Shown: piece by piece, positions 29,401-42,702 of the stretch
Layout of the letters: each line of letters starts with the position of its first letter
Numbering within the stretch: position 1 is the first letter of the stretch
DNA from: Psoroptes ovis
Taxonomy: Eukaryota > Arthropoda > Arachnida > Sarcoptiformes > Psoroptidae
Direction: 5' to 3'
Assembly: GCA_002943765.1 (NCBI GenBank)
Contig: PQWQ01000037.1
Span: 124,001 to 188,000 of the forward strand
Length of the DNA stretch: 64,000 nt
The notes under the pieces: model-generated
What the model saw: the letters and a program-made list of their open reading frames with translations, nothing else
What the model was told of the DNA's origin: nothing
The model's database searches: none
Program-made: the position numbers and the translations under genes

Positions 29401-32400
29401 TGACCAATTTTATCAACCAAGGGTTTGCGCCCTTTTACCTTCGAAAAATCTGTTTAATACAGCCATTTTCCATTATCACGTCAGGGTCTTTGTCTTGATT
29501 ATTGCGACCATGCTTCATGTGTTCACATATAAAAATGTTTCCATTTGATTAGATATATTTTTTGATTTTCATTCATTCATTCATTTCAATCAATTGTCAA
29601 CTCCGGAATTTTTTTTTCCGAAATATACGAAAAAAGAAAAATGTTTCCTGAAACAACGGCAACACAATAGTCGTAGAATATTTTGTAAAAAAATCAAATA
29701 AAAGAAAAGAAATTATTTTTAATCACGTCAAGTTTTTTTTCTTATTATTTTTCATTATATTGGATTGTCCGAAAAGTTCTGACCAATTTTTAATATGTGC
29801 TCGCATTGATTTTGCAATGATTCAATACGGCCAGAACTTTTCGGACAACTTAATATATCCAAAACAATGATTAGAATCATTGAAAAAAAAATTAGATTAC
29901 TACATCATCATCATACACATTCATTATTCTGATTGAATCTATTATTCGTTTGATTATTATATGAGATTTTAATTTTTCATGTTTTCTTCATGTTTTATTC
30001 TTGATTTTCCACTGATTTGAAAATGAAATGACAAGTCAAAAGCATTCATACTTATTTTGTTAATTTCATTGTTGTTTTTGATTTGATATGTTGTATGTAT
30101 GTGTGTGTGAGTACAAATGAAAATGATCAATAAATAATCTTGTTGTTGTTGTTTGTTTATTCTGCCATTTCATAGCTGTAAATGAACATTCATTTGTCAT
30201 TGTGAATTGTGTTTTGTCATGTTTGTTATGCTGTGTGATGAAATTCAAATCAGAAATTTGAATACATTGTATCCGAAATTCATTTATTTATTTATAATTT
30301 GAATAATTTGCTTTTCCACTCGTTTGCTCGTCACCCTTATTTTTTGAGGAAATCGGAATTATTTCGAAATTGTCGTATTTGTGAGAATATAATGATGAAA
30401 TGATAAATCTTCAAATGCCTAAATTCGTAAATAGTTATTCCTTATCTCGAATTACTTTCTTCGTGTTTGACTTTAGCCTGAATAATTTTACTTGTAAGAA
30501 ATTCGGCTTTATTTTCTTATTAAATTGAAGAAAACAAAACAAAACGAATCGAAAGGGATTGATGCATAAGGAAACCACTGAAATTTAAATTTAAATTTAA
30601 AAATTCAGAAAAAACGGTGTTCTTTGAACGCCCAAGAAGCCAAACCAAGAAACCAAAGAAAAAGCCAATTTCTTCCAATTATAAAATCAAAAATCAAGTA
30701 AAAATTCATGCAGCACACACACAGATGCAGATGCAATTCATGCATTCATATATGCACACAACACATCTAATATTGAAATGTAAGATTGAATAATAATAAA
30801 AAAATGAATGATTGAAAGATAAGAACCGAGGAGAAAATCGATCAAAATCAAATTTAAATTTTTGCCTCTTTTATACGCTTTTTTTTTGGGTGGGGGGCGA
30901 AGGCCAAATGTATATTTGATTTAACTTTTACATTATCACCATCCGATTTGTTCATGCATATTATTACGTTGTCCGAAAAGTTTTTGCCGATTATATCCAT
31001 AAGGAATATATGAGAAAATTGGCAAAAACTTATCGTACAACCACCTAATATTTAAAAGAAATGCATAGAAATTTTGTGGGCCCATAGAAAAATTGAATTT
31101 ATTCAAAAAAAATAATATTTTTAAATCCTTCATTTTTTTGAACTTGAGATTTTTCCTTCTTTTCTTAAAAATGCATATGAAACACACACGCACATAAACT
31201 TTGATTTAAGGAATCGTTTGGAAATAATAACGATATTCACAATTGATTCAAAAAAAAAAAAAAATCAATTTTTTAATACTTTTATTATTTCCACATATTG
31301 ATTATTTGATTATTTGATATGCAATTGAGAATATGAATTCAATTTTTTTTGGTAGGATGTATGAAATAAGAATAAATAAGGAAAATCAATCAGTCGTATT
31401 AATATTATTATGATTATTATTAGTCCAAATAAAATATATTCACATCCACGCACATATATTTTTTTTCTTTCACCATTCATTCACCACACAGAACCTGGTC
31501 ATTTTGAACTTAATGTTTATTTATTTATTTATTTGTTTTTCTTTGAACAATAAATGAAAATTCCAAGCAAATAAACAAATGTATTTTATCACATTTTCAT
31601 AATAATAATAGTTATGATTATTACAATGATAATGGAATTCGATGATGATGAAAGAGAATTCCATGAAACATTAATTTAAATGAACTTTCATATTTTTATA
31701 TTTATTAGACCATTATTTTAAGACATTTGTTTGGACTGTCCGAAAAGTTTTGGTCAATTTTCAAATGTTTACAATGAGTAAACCGGTAAAAACTTTTCGG
31801 ACAGCCTAATATAGAAGTATTCAATAAAATAAAATAAGAAATAATGGAATAAGATTTATTTCTTATTTTTCCTTTTAAAAAAATTCATGTGACTTTCAAT
31901 GTTGCATTGAATTTATTGAATTCTATAATGTAAATCAATCCGGAATTTTCGCAAATATAAACAGCATTTCATCATTGTTTTTTGTTTGTTGAATTCGAAA
32001 ACATATCGTATTATAAGTCTTGAACTTTTTCGAAATGGGTCAAATTTGATTATTATTTCTTATTAATGATCATCAATCGATTGATCAGTTTGAATCATTC
32101 ATCGAAATAATGTTGAAATTCATTCATTTTTTTCATTCATTTTGATTGTTGTCTCGTTATCAGTAATTTTTGCTGATTCACAAAAAAAATTCAAAATTTT
32201 CACATTATTCAATGTGTCAATTGATTCCTACGCATATACATTTCTCATAATTGATGTAATATGACACTATTCAATGTTATAATTATTACATTTTTTTTGT
32301 TTTGGTCACACATGATGTGCCATGATTGATAAAAATTCTTGATTGAACAATTTTGTTTGATATTTCAATGTTGTTTTTCCCATTTTTTATTCGAATAATC

Positions 32401-35400
32401 AAATAAAATATCATTTTTTGACATTTCATTCCCTATTCGTTTACCTGAATTTAACTTACTAATAACTTTGGCCATTTTTCAATACACAAATGTTGCCCTT
32501 TTTCTGCTTCAATGATTTTTCAGTTATTCAATTCAAAAATTATATTAGGTTGTCCGATAAGTTATTGCCGATTTTCTCATGATTTCCTATGATATAATCG
32601 GCAGAAAACTTTTCGGACAATCTAATAGATTGAAAAGTGAAAAAGAATTTCGATTAAAATTCCGAATGTCCGAATTGTTTCATATGCATTCATTTTTGCA
32701 TTTTCGGATGGAGATATTGCATCAGATTTTCGTTTCCAAAGTTTCAAAAAAATAATAGCAAATGGTCATGCAAAATTTTCAATTTTTCACTTTCATTTTG
32801 ACCACAAACGTTATTTCTATGGTTTCACTTTTTACTTATTATTTTACTAATTCAAATCGAAATAATTTACATATATGTTTATATGAACAAAAAAAAAATT
32901 TTCATTTTGTTTCCTTTACCTTTACGATTGTTTTTCCTCGAAAATCTGCAATTTCAAAGTAATTTGATATGGATTTTTGTTCATTTTATTTTTGGCGAAT
33001 TCATGAATAATGTTTTGTTGTTGTTGAATGAAATAAGTTTGGTTTAAAATCAATAATGACAAGCCCCATAAACAATTTTCATTCAAAGATTCTTTGTTTG
33101 ACTTCCAGAATTTATTCTGTCTGAAAAAAATGGCCATAAATATTCTGTTATATTTATCATAAAATAAAAATGACCGGAAACAAAAACAAACAAATGACCA
33201 AAAGTTCATTTTGATAATTCCAAATTGAAATTATTCGAATTTTAAGATTATAACTTTCTACCCTCCTTTCCCATAAAAATCTCAAAAAAAAGCAGAAATA
33301 GGCATAATTAAGTGAGAGATACAAAAATATATTTTTTTCTTATTTATTTTCTTGAATCCAATCAATGGAAATAATCAAAAAGTTCAAATCAAAAGTTTTT
33401 TCTTTGATTTTTATTTTTTTGCTTTCTAATATTTTGGATAACATAATCAATTCCACATTGTTAGTGTGTGTGTGTTCCGCAAAATTCGTTGGATAGTTTA
33501 AATACCCGAATATTTTTCGGTCCAAATATTGTCCTTGAATGGCTAATACAAAAATCAAATAATACTAATATGAATAATAATAATAAAAAAAGCCGGACAA
33601 AATATAAAATAAGATGTTTTGCTTCGTTTCACATTCATCTTATATATGTATGTGTTTAAATACTGGTGAGATTGTAGATCTAAGAGAAACCGGACCAAGA
33701 AAAAAAAAGTTGTTTTTCAATATTTATTATTGATATAACCATAATATTAGATCGTATCGTTCGATATATCGATGCAAACAAAACACCAAGACAAAATTCT
33801 AAATTTTTGGGATTTTGTAAATAAGAAAATAAGTAAAATGACCCGAAAGCAGCAAATAAATTTGAAATGAAACCAATATGAATAAATTAAATTAAATTAT
33901 TGCTCAAAATAAATACATATTTTGTATAATTTATTCGTCCTAGGTCCTAGTCTTTTGAAAATTTTAAAAATTTAGAAAAAATGATGATTCATTGAATTAA
34001 AGCAGTTGCAAAATTATGATGAATCTAATACTTTCTTCTATTCGCTGCTATGTTTTCTAAGATTAAACATTTAAAAATTTTGAAGCCTACCACCTTTTCA
34101 CTGTGCTGAAATTTTGAAATTATTTTAAAGTTTTTCAGTTGACATTTTCAATGAAACATTTAAAAAAAATCAATCGATTGTTTTTTCTACAATACTTTTC
34201 AGCACTAATATTTGTACGCGTATAAAATCGAAATTTTCCATCATCTGCAATAGAAAAATTCAATACATTTTCAATTAGTGATTTTGCAGTGAAATTATTA
34301 GATTGTCCGATAAGTTATTGCCGATTTTCTCATTATTCCCTACGATATAATCGACAAAAACTTTTCGTACAACCCTAATATTTTGTGATATTGTCACACA
34401 ACATATTGGGCCAATCGAATGATTTATTTATTTGTTTTTTATTTTCATTTTCCCTTGAAATTATTATCATTATTATTGCCTTTTTTTTCACTTGAATAAA
34501 CAATTTTAATTGGAATGAAAATGATTATTATCTTTATAATAATAATAATAAGATTTTTTCAAAATGAAATTAGATGAATCTAACAAATATCGATTAAATT
34601 TGATAATAATAATGAAGGGAAGAAAAAAATTATTGTTTTTTATTAAGGTTTTCTTGAGGTTCAATTGTATTGTTGGCACAATCACGTATGGCAATGTTTT
34701 CATACGTTTGTTTACATTGATACGTTTGAACGTCTTTTGAACGATTTCGATAAATGTTTCAAGCCTTTTATCCTTATATCGCTAATTAACATATTCATTT
34801 AATGAATTATTTTCGATGAAAACATTCCATATCATTATTTTTATAGCATTTGACAATGAATCCAATGATTTAAAGTTTAAAATTTAAATTCTTTCATATT
34901 TGAAATTCTATTATTTTGGTTGTCCGATAAGTTCTTGCCGATTTTCTAATGATTTACTACGATATAATCGGCAAAAACTTTTCGGACAATCTAATACATT
35001 TTTTTTCTTGAAAAAATCTTATTCAATTTCAATTTTTTTTCATAGAATCACATTTTATGTAAGAAAAAAATTGAAATTTGTACAATTTTATTTGTACAAA
35101 TTTTTATTTTTCATTCATTTTCATTGAATGAAATTAGAATGATTAATTGTTTAAACAAAACCCCAAGAAAAAAGAATTAATTTTGAAAGAATTTAAATTT
35201 CGAATCATCGTAATGGATCGAGATTCCATTCAATTTTTTTTCATTATTCAGTGCGTAAAAATGTTTCCGAATGTATTGGGTTGTTCGATAAGTTCTTGCC
35301 ATTTTTTAAATTAAAAAAATAAGAAAAAAACGGCAAAAACTTATGGGACAACCTAAATTGTTTTAAATGTATTCGGATATTGGATCGATTAAACAAATGT

Positions 35401-38400
35401 AAGTTTCATCGATCAAAACCGTTTCTTTTCTCCTCAAAATAAATTCATTTATTCATTTATAAATTTGAACAAAAATTATTATTATTAAAAAGGATTGAAT
35501 CCAATGATTATAATAATAAATAAAGGAATAAATTTTGATTTATAATCAAAATCGATTTTGAAATATATTTGAATTATATTAGATTGTCCGAAAAATTTTC
35601 GCCAATTATATCGTATGGATTAATAAGAAAATTGGCAAAAATTTATCGGACAACCTAATTGAAAATTCATTCGAATTCATTTCATTTCTCTCTTCTATTC
35701 GATATTCGGAGCCAAAGAAATTGATTTTTTCAATTTTTTTAAAAATTTTCAATTTTTCCGATTTTCAAAAAAATAATTCATTTATTTTACATTTGACTTT
35801 CAATTTTCATTTGTTCATTTGTCAAAACAATTTTCATTTATATAAATTTCGATCGAAATTAAACAAAACAAAAATTCCAAAACTTAACGCTTTACAAATT
35901 CATATAACAAATTCCAATAATAAATGAATACACGATTTGAGTGCTTGCAATTCGATCGATCGATTTGTCGATTTAATGTCAAGTTTTATTTATTTATTTT
36001 TATTTTCTTATTTGTTTGTTTGTTTTTTCCCATTTCGAATGATTTGAACACACACACAAATGATTTCGATAGCCAATCTTTTATTTGATGTATTAATGTG
36101 TGAACATGCACATGCACACACATATATACCACCAGAGAGAATAATCAGAGAAAAACAAATTTGATTTCGATTGTTTTCAATTTTGTTTTTTGAATATTTG
36201 AGGTTGTCCGATAAGTTTTTACCGATTTTCCAATGATTTTCTAATGATATAATCGGCAAAAACTTTTCGGACAGCCTTGATATTTTGTCTTGCACAGATT
36301 TTATTTTATATTCAAAATGTAATGGTTCATTTTGCTGATTCAAAAAATGAATAATTGATGAATGAATGAATGATTTTTACACCCGTTTTTTCCTCTATTT
36401 TTAAGGCCAAAAAATGTGGCCCATTGCAATACGATCAATTCATTTCAAACAAAACAAAAAATTCATTTATAACCAATGCGATTGTATCAACGTAAAACAA
36501 AATCATTTCACATCATTTTTCATATGCTAAAACAAATGAAATGCAAAAACAGCTACCTATATTAACATGTATATTTACATTTATGAATATTATAAGGTTG
36601 TCTGGAAATTTTTTGCCGATTATATCGTAGGGAATCATTAGAAAATCGGCAAGAACTTATCGGACAATCTAATATATACATTCATTATTCCAAATTTTTC
36701 AAAAATTAATGCTTTACTTTCTTCAATTGGAAAGTAATGATATTTTTTTTTAAATTCAAAATTCAAAACCATTCATATCGGAAGCGACAATGACAATACA
36801 CTGATTGCGATGATTAGAAAATTTGTTATGAAATGATAATAGAAAAATATAATATATCACATATTCCATGATTCTTAGGGAAAACTGAAAATATTATGTC
36901 GTTCGAAAAGTTCATTCCGCTTATTCAATAGAGTTGCATGATGAAAATCGGCCAAAACTTTTAGGACAACTTTCGAAAATTTATATTTCTCATCATCATC
37001 AAAAAAATTCTTTTTGAAAATAAAAAATCTTTGGTGAAAATTGATTCAATTCATTTTTAATAATGACAATTTTTTTACCGGTACTGATTTCTACTATTAT
37101 CACTTTGATTTGATTTGATTTTTTCGGAAAGTCAGCAAAATAATGATGATAATATATTGCGGTTGTCCGAAAAGTTTTTGCCAATTTACTAATTGAAAAA
37201 CATCAAAAAAAAATTGACAAAAACTTTTCGGACAAATCAAATATTTGAAATTCCATATGAAAAATGAATTTTCAATATTTTGATATGAATGAAATTTCGA
37301 ATAGAAAAGATCGGAACACACATAACCGGACGGAAATTCGATTAATTTGTTTCGATTTTTTATTTTCTCAATTTTTATTACAATGTTCATAATTCACAAT
37401 AGTCTTAAAACGATAGTGATAGCTACCTTTCAACCTATTAGTAGTAGTAGTTACCATAAAATTTTTCCTTTTATGTGATGCTCGATTATCAGCACACAAA
37501 AGATGTCATTTCAATCGTTTAAAGTTTTATATTCAATGTGTTAACATATCAAATTATTAATACAAGCATTTTTGTTTAGCTGAACACGCGTATCTTACTC
37601 TAAGGCATATTTTAGCTATTTCAACCAACGAAAAAAACAACCTTACAGCTTTTAAATGATTTTTGAAAAAAACAAAATTGAAAAATTGTGCTCAGTTTAG
37701 TTGTTAATAATAACATTTGATATATTGGGCAAATTTCGCTTATTTCGCTCTGTAGATCAAAATATGATGCATTGATTTATTAAACTAAATTATTTTCAAA
37801 TATAATTTGATTATTTGAAATATAAATAATTGAGAATTTATAATTTTTACATCGATTTGTTTTGAAATAATATTGAAAGACAATGATGATGAATATGGTC
37901 AAAAATAATGATAATAATGAATCAATATCGATCAATATCGATGCAAAAGAAATGAATGAAAATGATAAATTATTGGAAAATAAAATTACCAAAAATGAAA
38001 CGGATCAATTCAATGAACATATTAAAATGAATAATTTAGCTGAAGATTTTCTCATGTTACTATTATTATCGACCATTTATTGTGGACGTGATTCATTAAC
38101 ATCGACTACTAAATATGAACAACAACAATTCGCCAATAATCATTCTAATAATAATGATGCATTTAAATTTAAAACACTATTCGATTATCATTTCGAAAAT
38201 AATTGTAATCACAATCAAGATCATCATACAATCAATGATAATAATGAACAATATTCATTCAATCATAATGATGATGATAATTGTTTAAATTGTTTTCTTT
38301 ATAATCGATTGGATATTAACAACAATAACAATGATGATAATACTTGTCATTATCACTCTTGTCATTACAATCATTGTTATCGTAGTCAATTTCATAACAA

Positions 38401-41400
38401 ATATTATAACAATAATCTAAAACAACAACAGTCTTCAATCCGTAAATGGGAATTGGTTACAACAATTTCGAAACAAATATTTAAATATATTTCATTGATA
38501 ATAATATTTTTATTTATCATTTATTTAATCTATTATCTATTTTCAACATAATGTAAATGGTGGCGATGACAAAAATATTAGTCCATACAGCATATTTGTA
38601 TCATATATATTTATTTCTTAATTTTTTCTTTCCGAATGATCATTTATTTTGAAAAATTATAATAAATTATCTTTGATTGATTTTACCCTTATAAAATGAT
38701 TTGAAAATTTGTTTTGTATTTTTTTATTAACAGAAATCAATACGAATCATAGAAATTCGAATCAAAAACAATCATATCCAGTGATTGTATTCATTTCAAG
38801 TGATTCATATCAAACCGGTACCGGTAATTCTTTTGATGCATCAATATGGGCCAGTTATGGACGTGTGATAGTTGTTACGCTTAATTTTCGTCTTGGTGTA
38901 TTCGGTATGTGTTTTTGGTTTGTTATTTTTCAATCAAAATGTAGTTTATTCTAATGAAATTTTCATTCATTTGAACTAGGATTTTTACCAGCATCAGTCG
39001 ATGGAACAGTTCGTGGCAATTATGGTTTAATGGATCAAGTTGCTGCATTACATTGGATACAAGAAAATATTGCCGAATTCGGTGGTGAACCTAATAATGT
39101 TACATTAATTGGACATGGTTTCGGTGCATCATGTGTACATTTATTAATGTTATCACCAATGGCTAAAGGTTAGTTTTATTAAAATCGATACACATACTTT
39201 ACAAATATCTTACAAATCCCATCATCAATAAGGAATCGAGTGAAAATACATTAATGAATTCGATAGGGAAAAGGAATCAATGTTGAAAATTTATATTCAA
39301 TTCACCAAGGCAATATACCTGATCGATTTCAATTTATCAATTCATATCATTATTATTTAATGCATTCTATCTATCAAATATTAATGAAATTCAGCAAAAA
39401 AAATCTCATAATGAATTAATGGCTTCTCAATTCTCAGCAAAAAAATAATAATAATAATAATTCAAATTACAATTAATAAGAATGAATTGATTGATTTCTT
39501 CTAATTGAAACATAACCATTGTTTCAACTGATTCAGCAAAAATTATCAGTGTAAATTGCACAACAAGAATGATTATCACCATTATTACATGATCAATTTT
39601 ATTCATTTCAATGAGACTCATTGAAATTTTCACAAAAACACATGCTTTCTCTCCTTATTATTAAAAAAAAGCAACAAATATTCAAATGAATACATTTGTA
39701 TTTGATTGATATAATTGAACCTTTTCAAAAATCCATTCATTTATATTTGTTTGATGGTCCCAAGGTCCCAATATGTCGCAGATAATTTTGAACAAATATC
39801 ATTATTTATTTCTCCTTTAAATTTGATTATTTTGGATTCATCCATGTGAAAAAAGATTAGAATATTCGTATAGGATTTACATGAGCATATCACATCACCA
39901 CAATCAATGTTTGCTTACTAAAATTTCGCATTTAAATGTTTCTGATTCTCTTCGTTCATATAGGTTTATTCTCTCGTGTAGCATTATTAAGTGGATCAGC
40001 ATTGGCACCATCTGCTATTGCTCGTGAATCGGAACAAAATGCAAGAATGTTGGCCAAAGAATTAAATTGTCAATTTTATGTAAGTTTTCATCCATTATTA
40101 TTCATTTACAAATATCAATTTTAATTTCTCCCTTTTTTCTTTATGAATTGAATCATTGCTCAAAAAAATAATAATAATAACAATTATAAAAACAATTGTT
40201 TCGCTCATATTGAAATAAGAAATAAGAAAAATAAGAAATAAATAAATATCTTTACATCTTTTTCAAATCGGTTATCGTTTGTTTGTTCATATTCCCATTC
40301 AATACTGAAATATTACGTTGTCCGAAAAATTTTTGCCGATTATATCGTAGAAAATCACTGGAAAATTGACAAAAACTTTTCGGACAATACTAATAAATAT
40401 AATTGTTTGCCTGATCATTCAATGGTCATTGTTCTTTATTTGTTTTTCTTGTTTTTTCTCACACAATTATCAATCGATCTCTTATTTTTTTTTTGTCATC
40501 TTTTGTTGTTGTTATTATAACGTTATATCGAATGAATTTTTTGTCAAAATGAATTGCGAAATAAAGAAAAAATCGAAATCTTCATTGACAAACACATATC
40601 TTCTTATTTGATAATGCATAAGATATGACAATCATTATTTGGATAGTTTTTCTATTTTTTTTTCGGATCGATTGAATAGCCAAAATTGAAATATACGAAA
40701 TATACGGCTGACATCCAATCTTTTTCCACTTATTATATCCCATTTACAATGAGAATTTTCTATTAACTGTGATATTTGATTGTTTCAATTCATTTTTCCA
40801 TTAATTTTTCTATTTTCAATCAATAAAATAAATGAAAAAACCCAATAGGATAATACACAATTGGTCGATTGTTTGAAAAGAAAACCATTCGAAGATCTTC
40901 TGCGTGCAATAGATCAAATACACATATCGAAATATCTATCACCGTTTGGACCAATTATAGATGGCATAGTTGTTGTAGAAGAGCCTCGGATAATGATGGA
41001 ATCGATGGTTTATGGACCATTATCTTCAGCTTCATCATTATCATCGTCGAAAAACATTTTATCATCGTCTGCATCATCAACATTATCATCGAATCATATT
41101 TTTTATAAAAATGTTGCTGCCTCATCATCATCATCATCATCATCGTCTGCCGATTTATTTGCTGCCAATCATTTTCATGGTGATATATTGTTCGGTGTAA
41201 CAAAAGTTCAATGTCCATTGGATGTATTTTCCGGTTATGAAGAACGTTATGGCATTAGTGTTGAAAGAAGAAATCAAATTCTTCGTACATTAATACGTAA
41301 TCTGTTTGATTTTCATCAGCAGGTACTTTGTTTTTCAAGTAAATAATAATTATTTTCATATATTCCTCCATGTTTCCCTTTGCAAACAGACAATTTTCTG

Positions 41401-42668
41401 GACATTGATCAATGAATATACGGATTGGAGCCGTCCAAGTGAACATCCGATAAATTTATTAGATTCAACCATCGATATATTGGGACATGCATTGATTCTT
41501 GCACCATTAATTGAAACTTTGGATCTTTATGCTAAAACAATGGCTGATCGTTATCCTTACGAAATGAATACGAATGAAAATTCTAGAATTGATTTTGCAT
41601 ATCGATCACACAATGATCAACAACATCGACATCATAGCTCGAAATCTGGAAAAATTTTTTTCTATGTTTTTCAAGACCAAATCAAATCAATTCTATCTGA
41701 ATTATCGACATTTAATAATTCTATGGTGACCAGTGGACAACTACAATCGATTGATCAAAGACTTGGATCAATGTTGAATGATGAATTGGATTATTTATTT
41801 GGTGCACCAATCGCTCAACTGGTTACTGGCCATTCAATTGGACATTTTCGAACTAATTGGTCAGGATTCGATGGCAGCGTTCACAATCATCCGAATAATT
41901 TATATGAAAATTTTTTAACAAATCAAAATAATCTTTTATCATCAACTAAAACTCAGGAAGTTTGTAATGATTGTATTCACTTAAGCCAAATGTTGATTAC
42001 ATATTTCAGTAATTTTGCTAAATATGGGTATGTGTCAAATAATTATTTTTTTAATTCAAATTGTTCACATTAAGAAAATATAAAGTTTCAAGTTTTAATT
42101 CGTAATTTTAAAATTTAATTTCATAATTTTACCATTTGAAATTCCATTCAAAACTACGAAAAACAATTTTAAAATCCTGAATTGAAACTTTAAACTCTGT
42201 GATGTTCACGAGTATTATTAATATTTTGCTAGTTATTAAGATTCAAGTATTTTTGAATCAAACTTTATTTTCACCTGAAAAAAAGGAAGAAAAAAATAAT
42301 CATTCATTTTTTGAAGAAATCAATCAATCATTTATCAAGAAATTGTTCAAGACATATTCCTGGACATCTTATTCAATTCTCTTATATTCGTTGATTGTAT
42401 CTCATTTTATTAATTCAAGATTATTGCAATCAAAGTTTAACAAAAAATTGATCAAAAATTTTCCATTTTTTTTCATTTTATTCAAATACGAATCAATCAT
42501 TTTTATTATTGATTGGTGTGGTGGTGTGCTCTCAGAATTGAAATGAAAATCTATGGCATACACACACTGCTTTTGACATTTTTTTTCTATCGAAACAATT
42601 ATCGTCGAGTGAAAACTTTAATTTTTTTGAATCGTAAAATAAATGGCGACAGCCGCGTGATTTGTGGT

Positions 42669-42702
<34 letters not shown>

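Larger units (their letters stand above)
8456..38733 (+). other. Neuroligin intron 1 (30.3 kb, repeat-rich)
   Basis: GT at 8456-8457 and AG at 38732-38733. It joins codon position 1 of exon 1 to the last two bases of a GAA codon in exon 2. It holds 33 of the 48 palindromic MITEs, the fold-back transposon, the piggyBac-like and hAT-like MITEs, and two candidate nested ORFs (20045-19551 minus, 37883-38551 plus). Outside those I see AT-rich DNA with short chance ORFs only. An unrecognised exon of an alternative first promoter could lie inside; I could not identify one. Confidence 0.85.

Noticed and set aside
36008..36343. 111-codon minus-strand ORF
   Set aside because: It runs through MITE copy 34 and CA repeats; there is no independent evidence for a gene.
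40955..41218. Minus-strand ORF opposite neuroligin exon 5
   Set aside because: Its Met/His runs are the antisense of Ser and Asp codon repeats in a supported exon.
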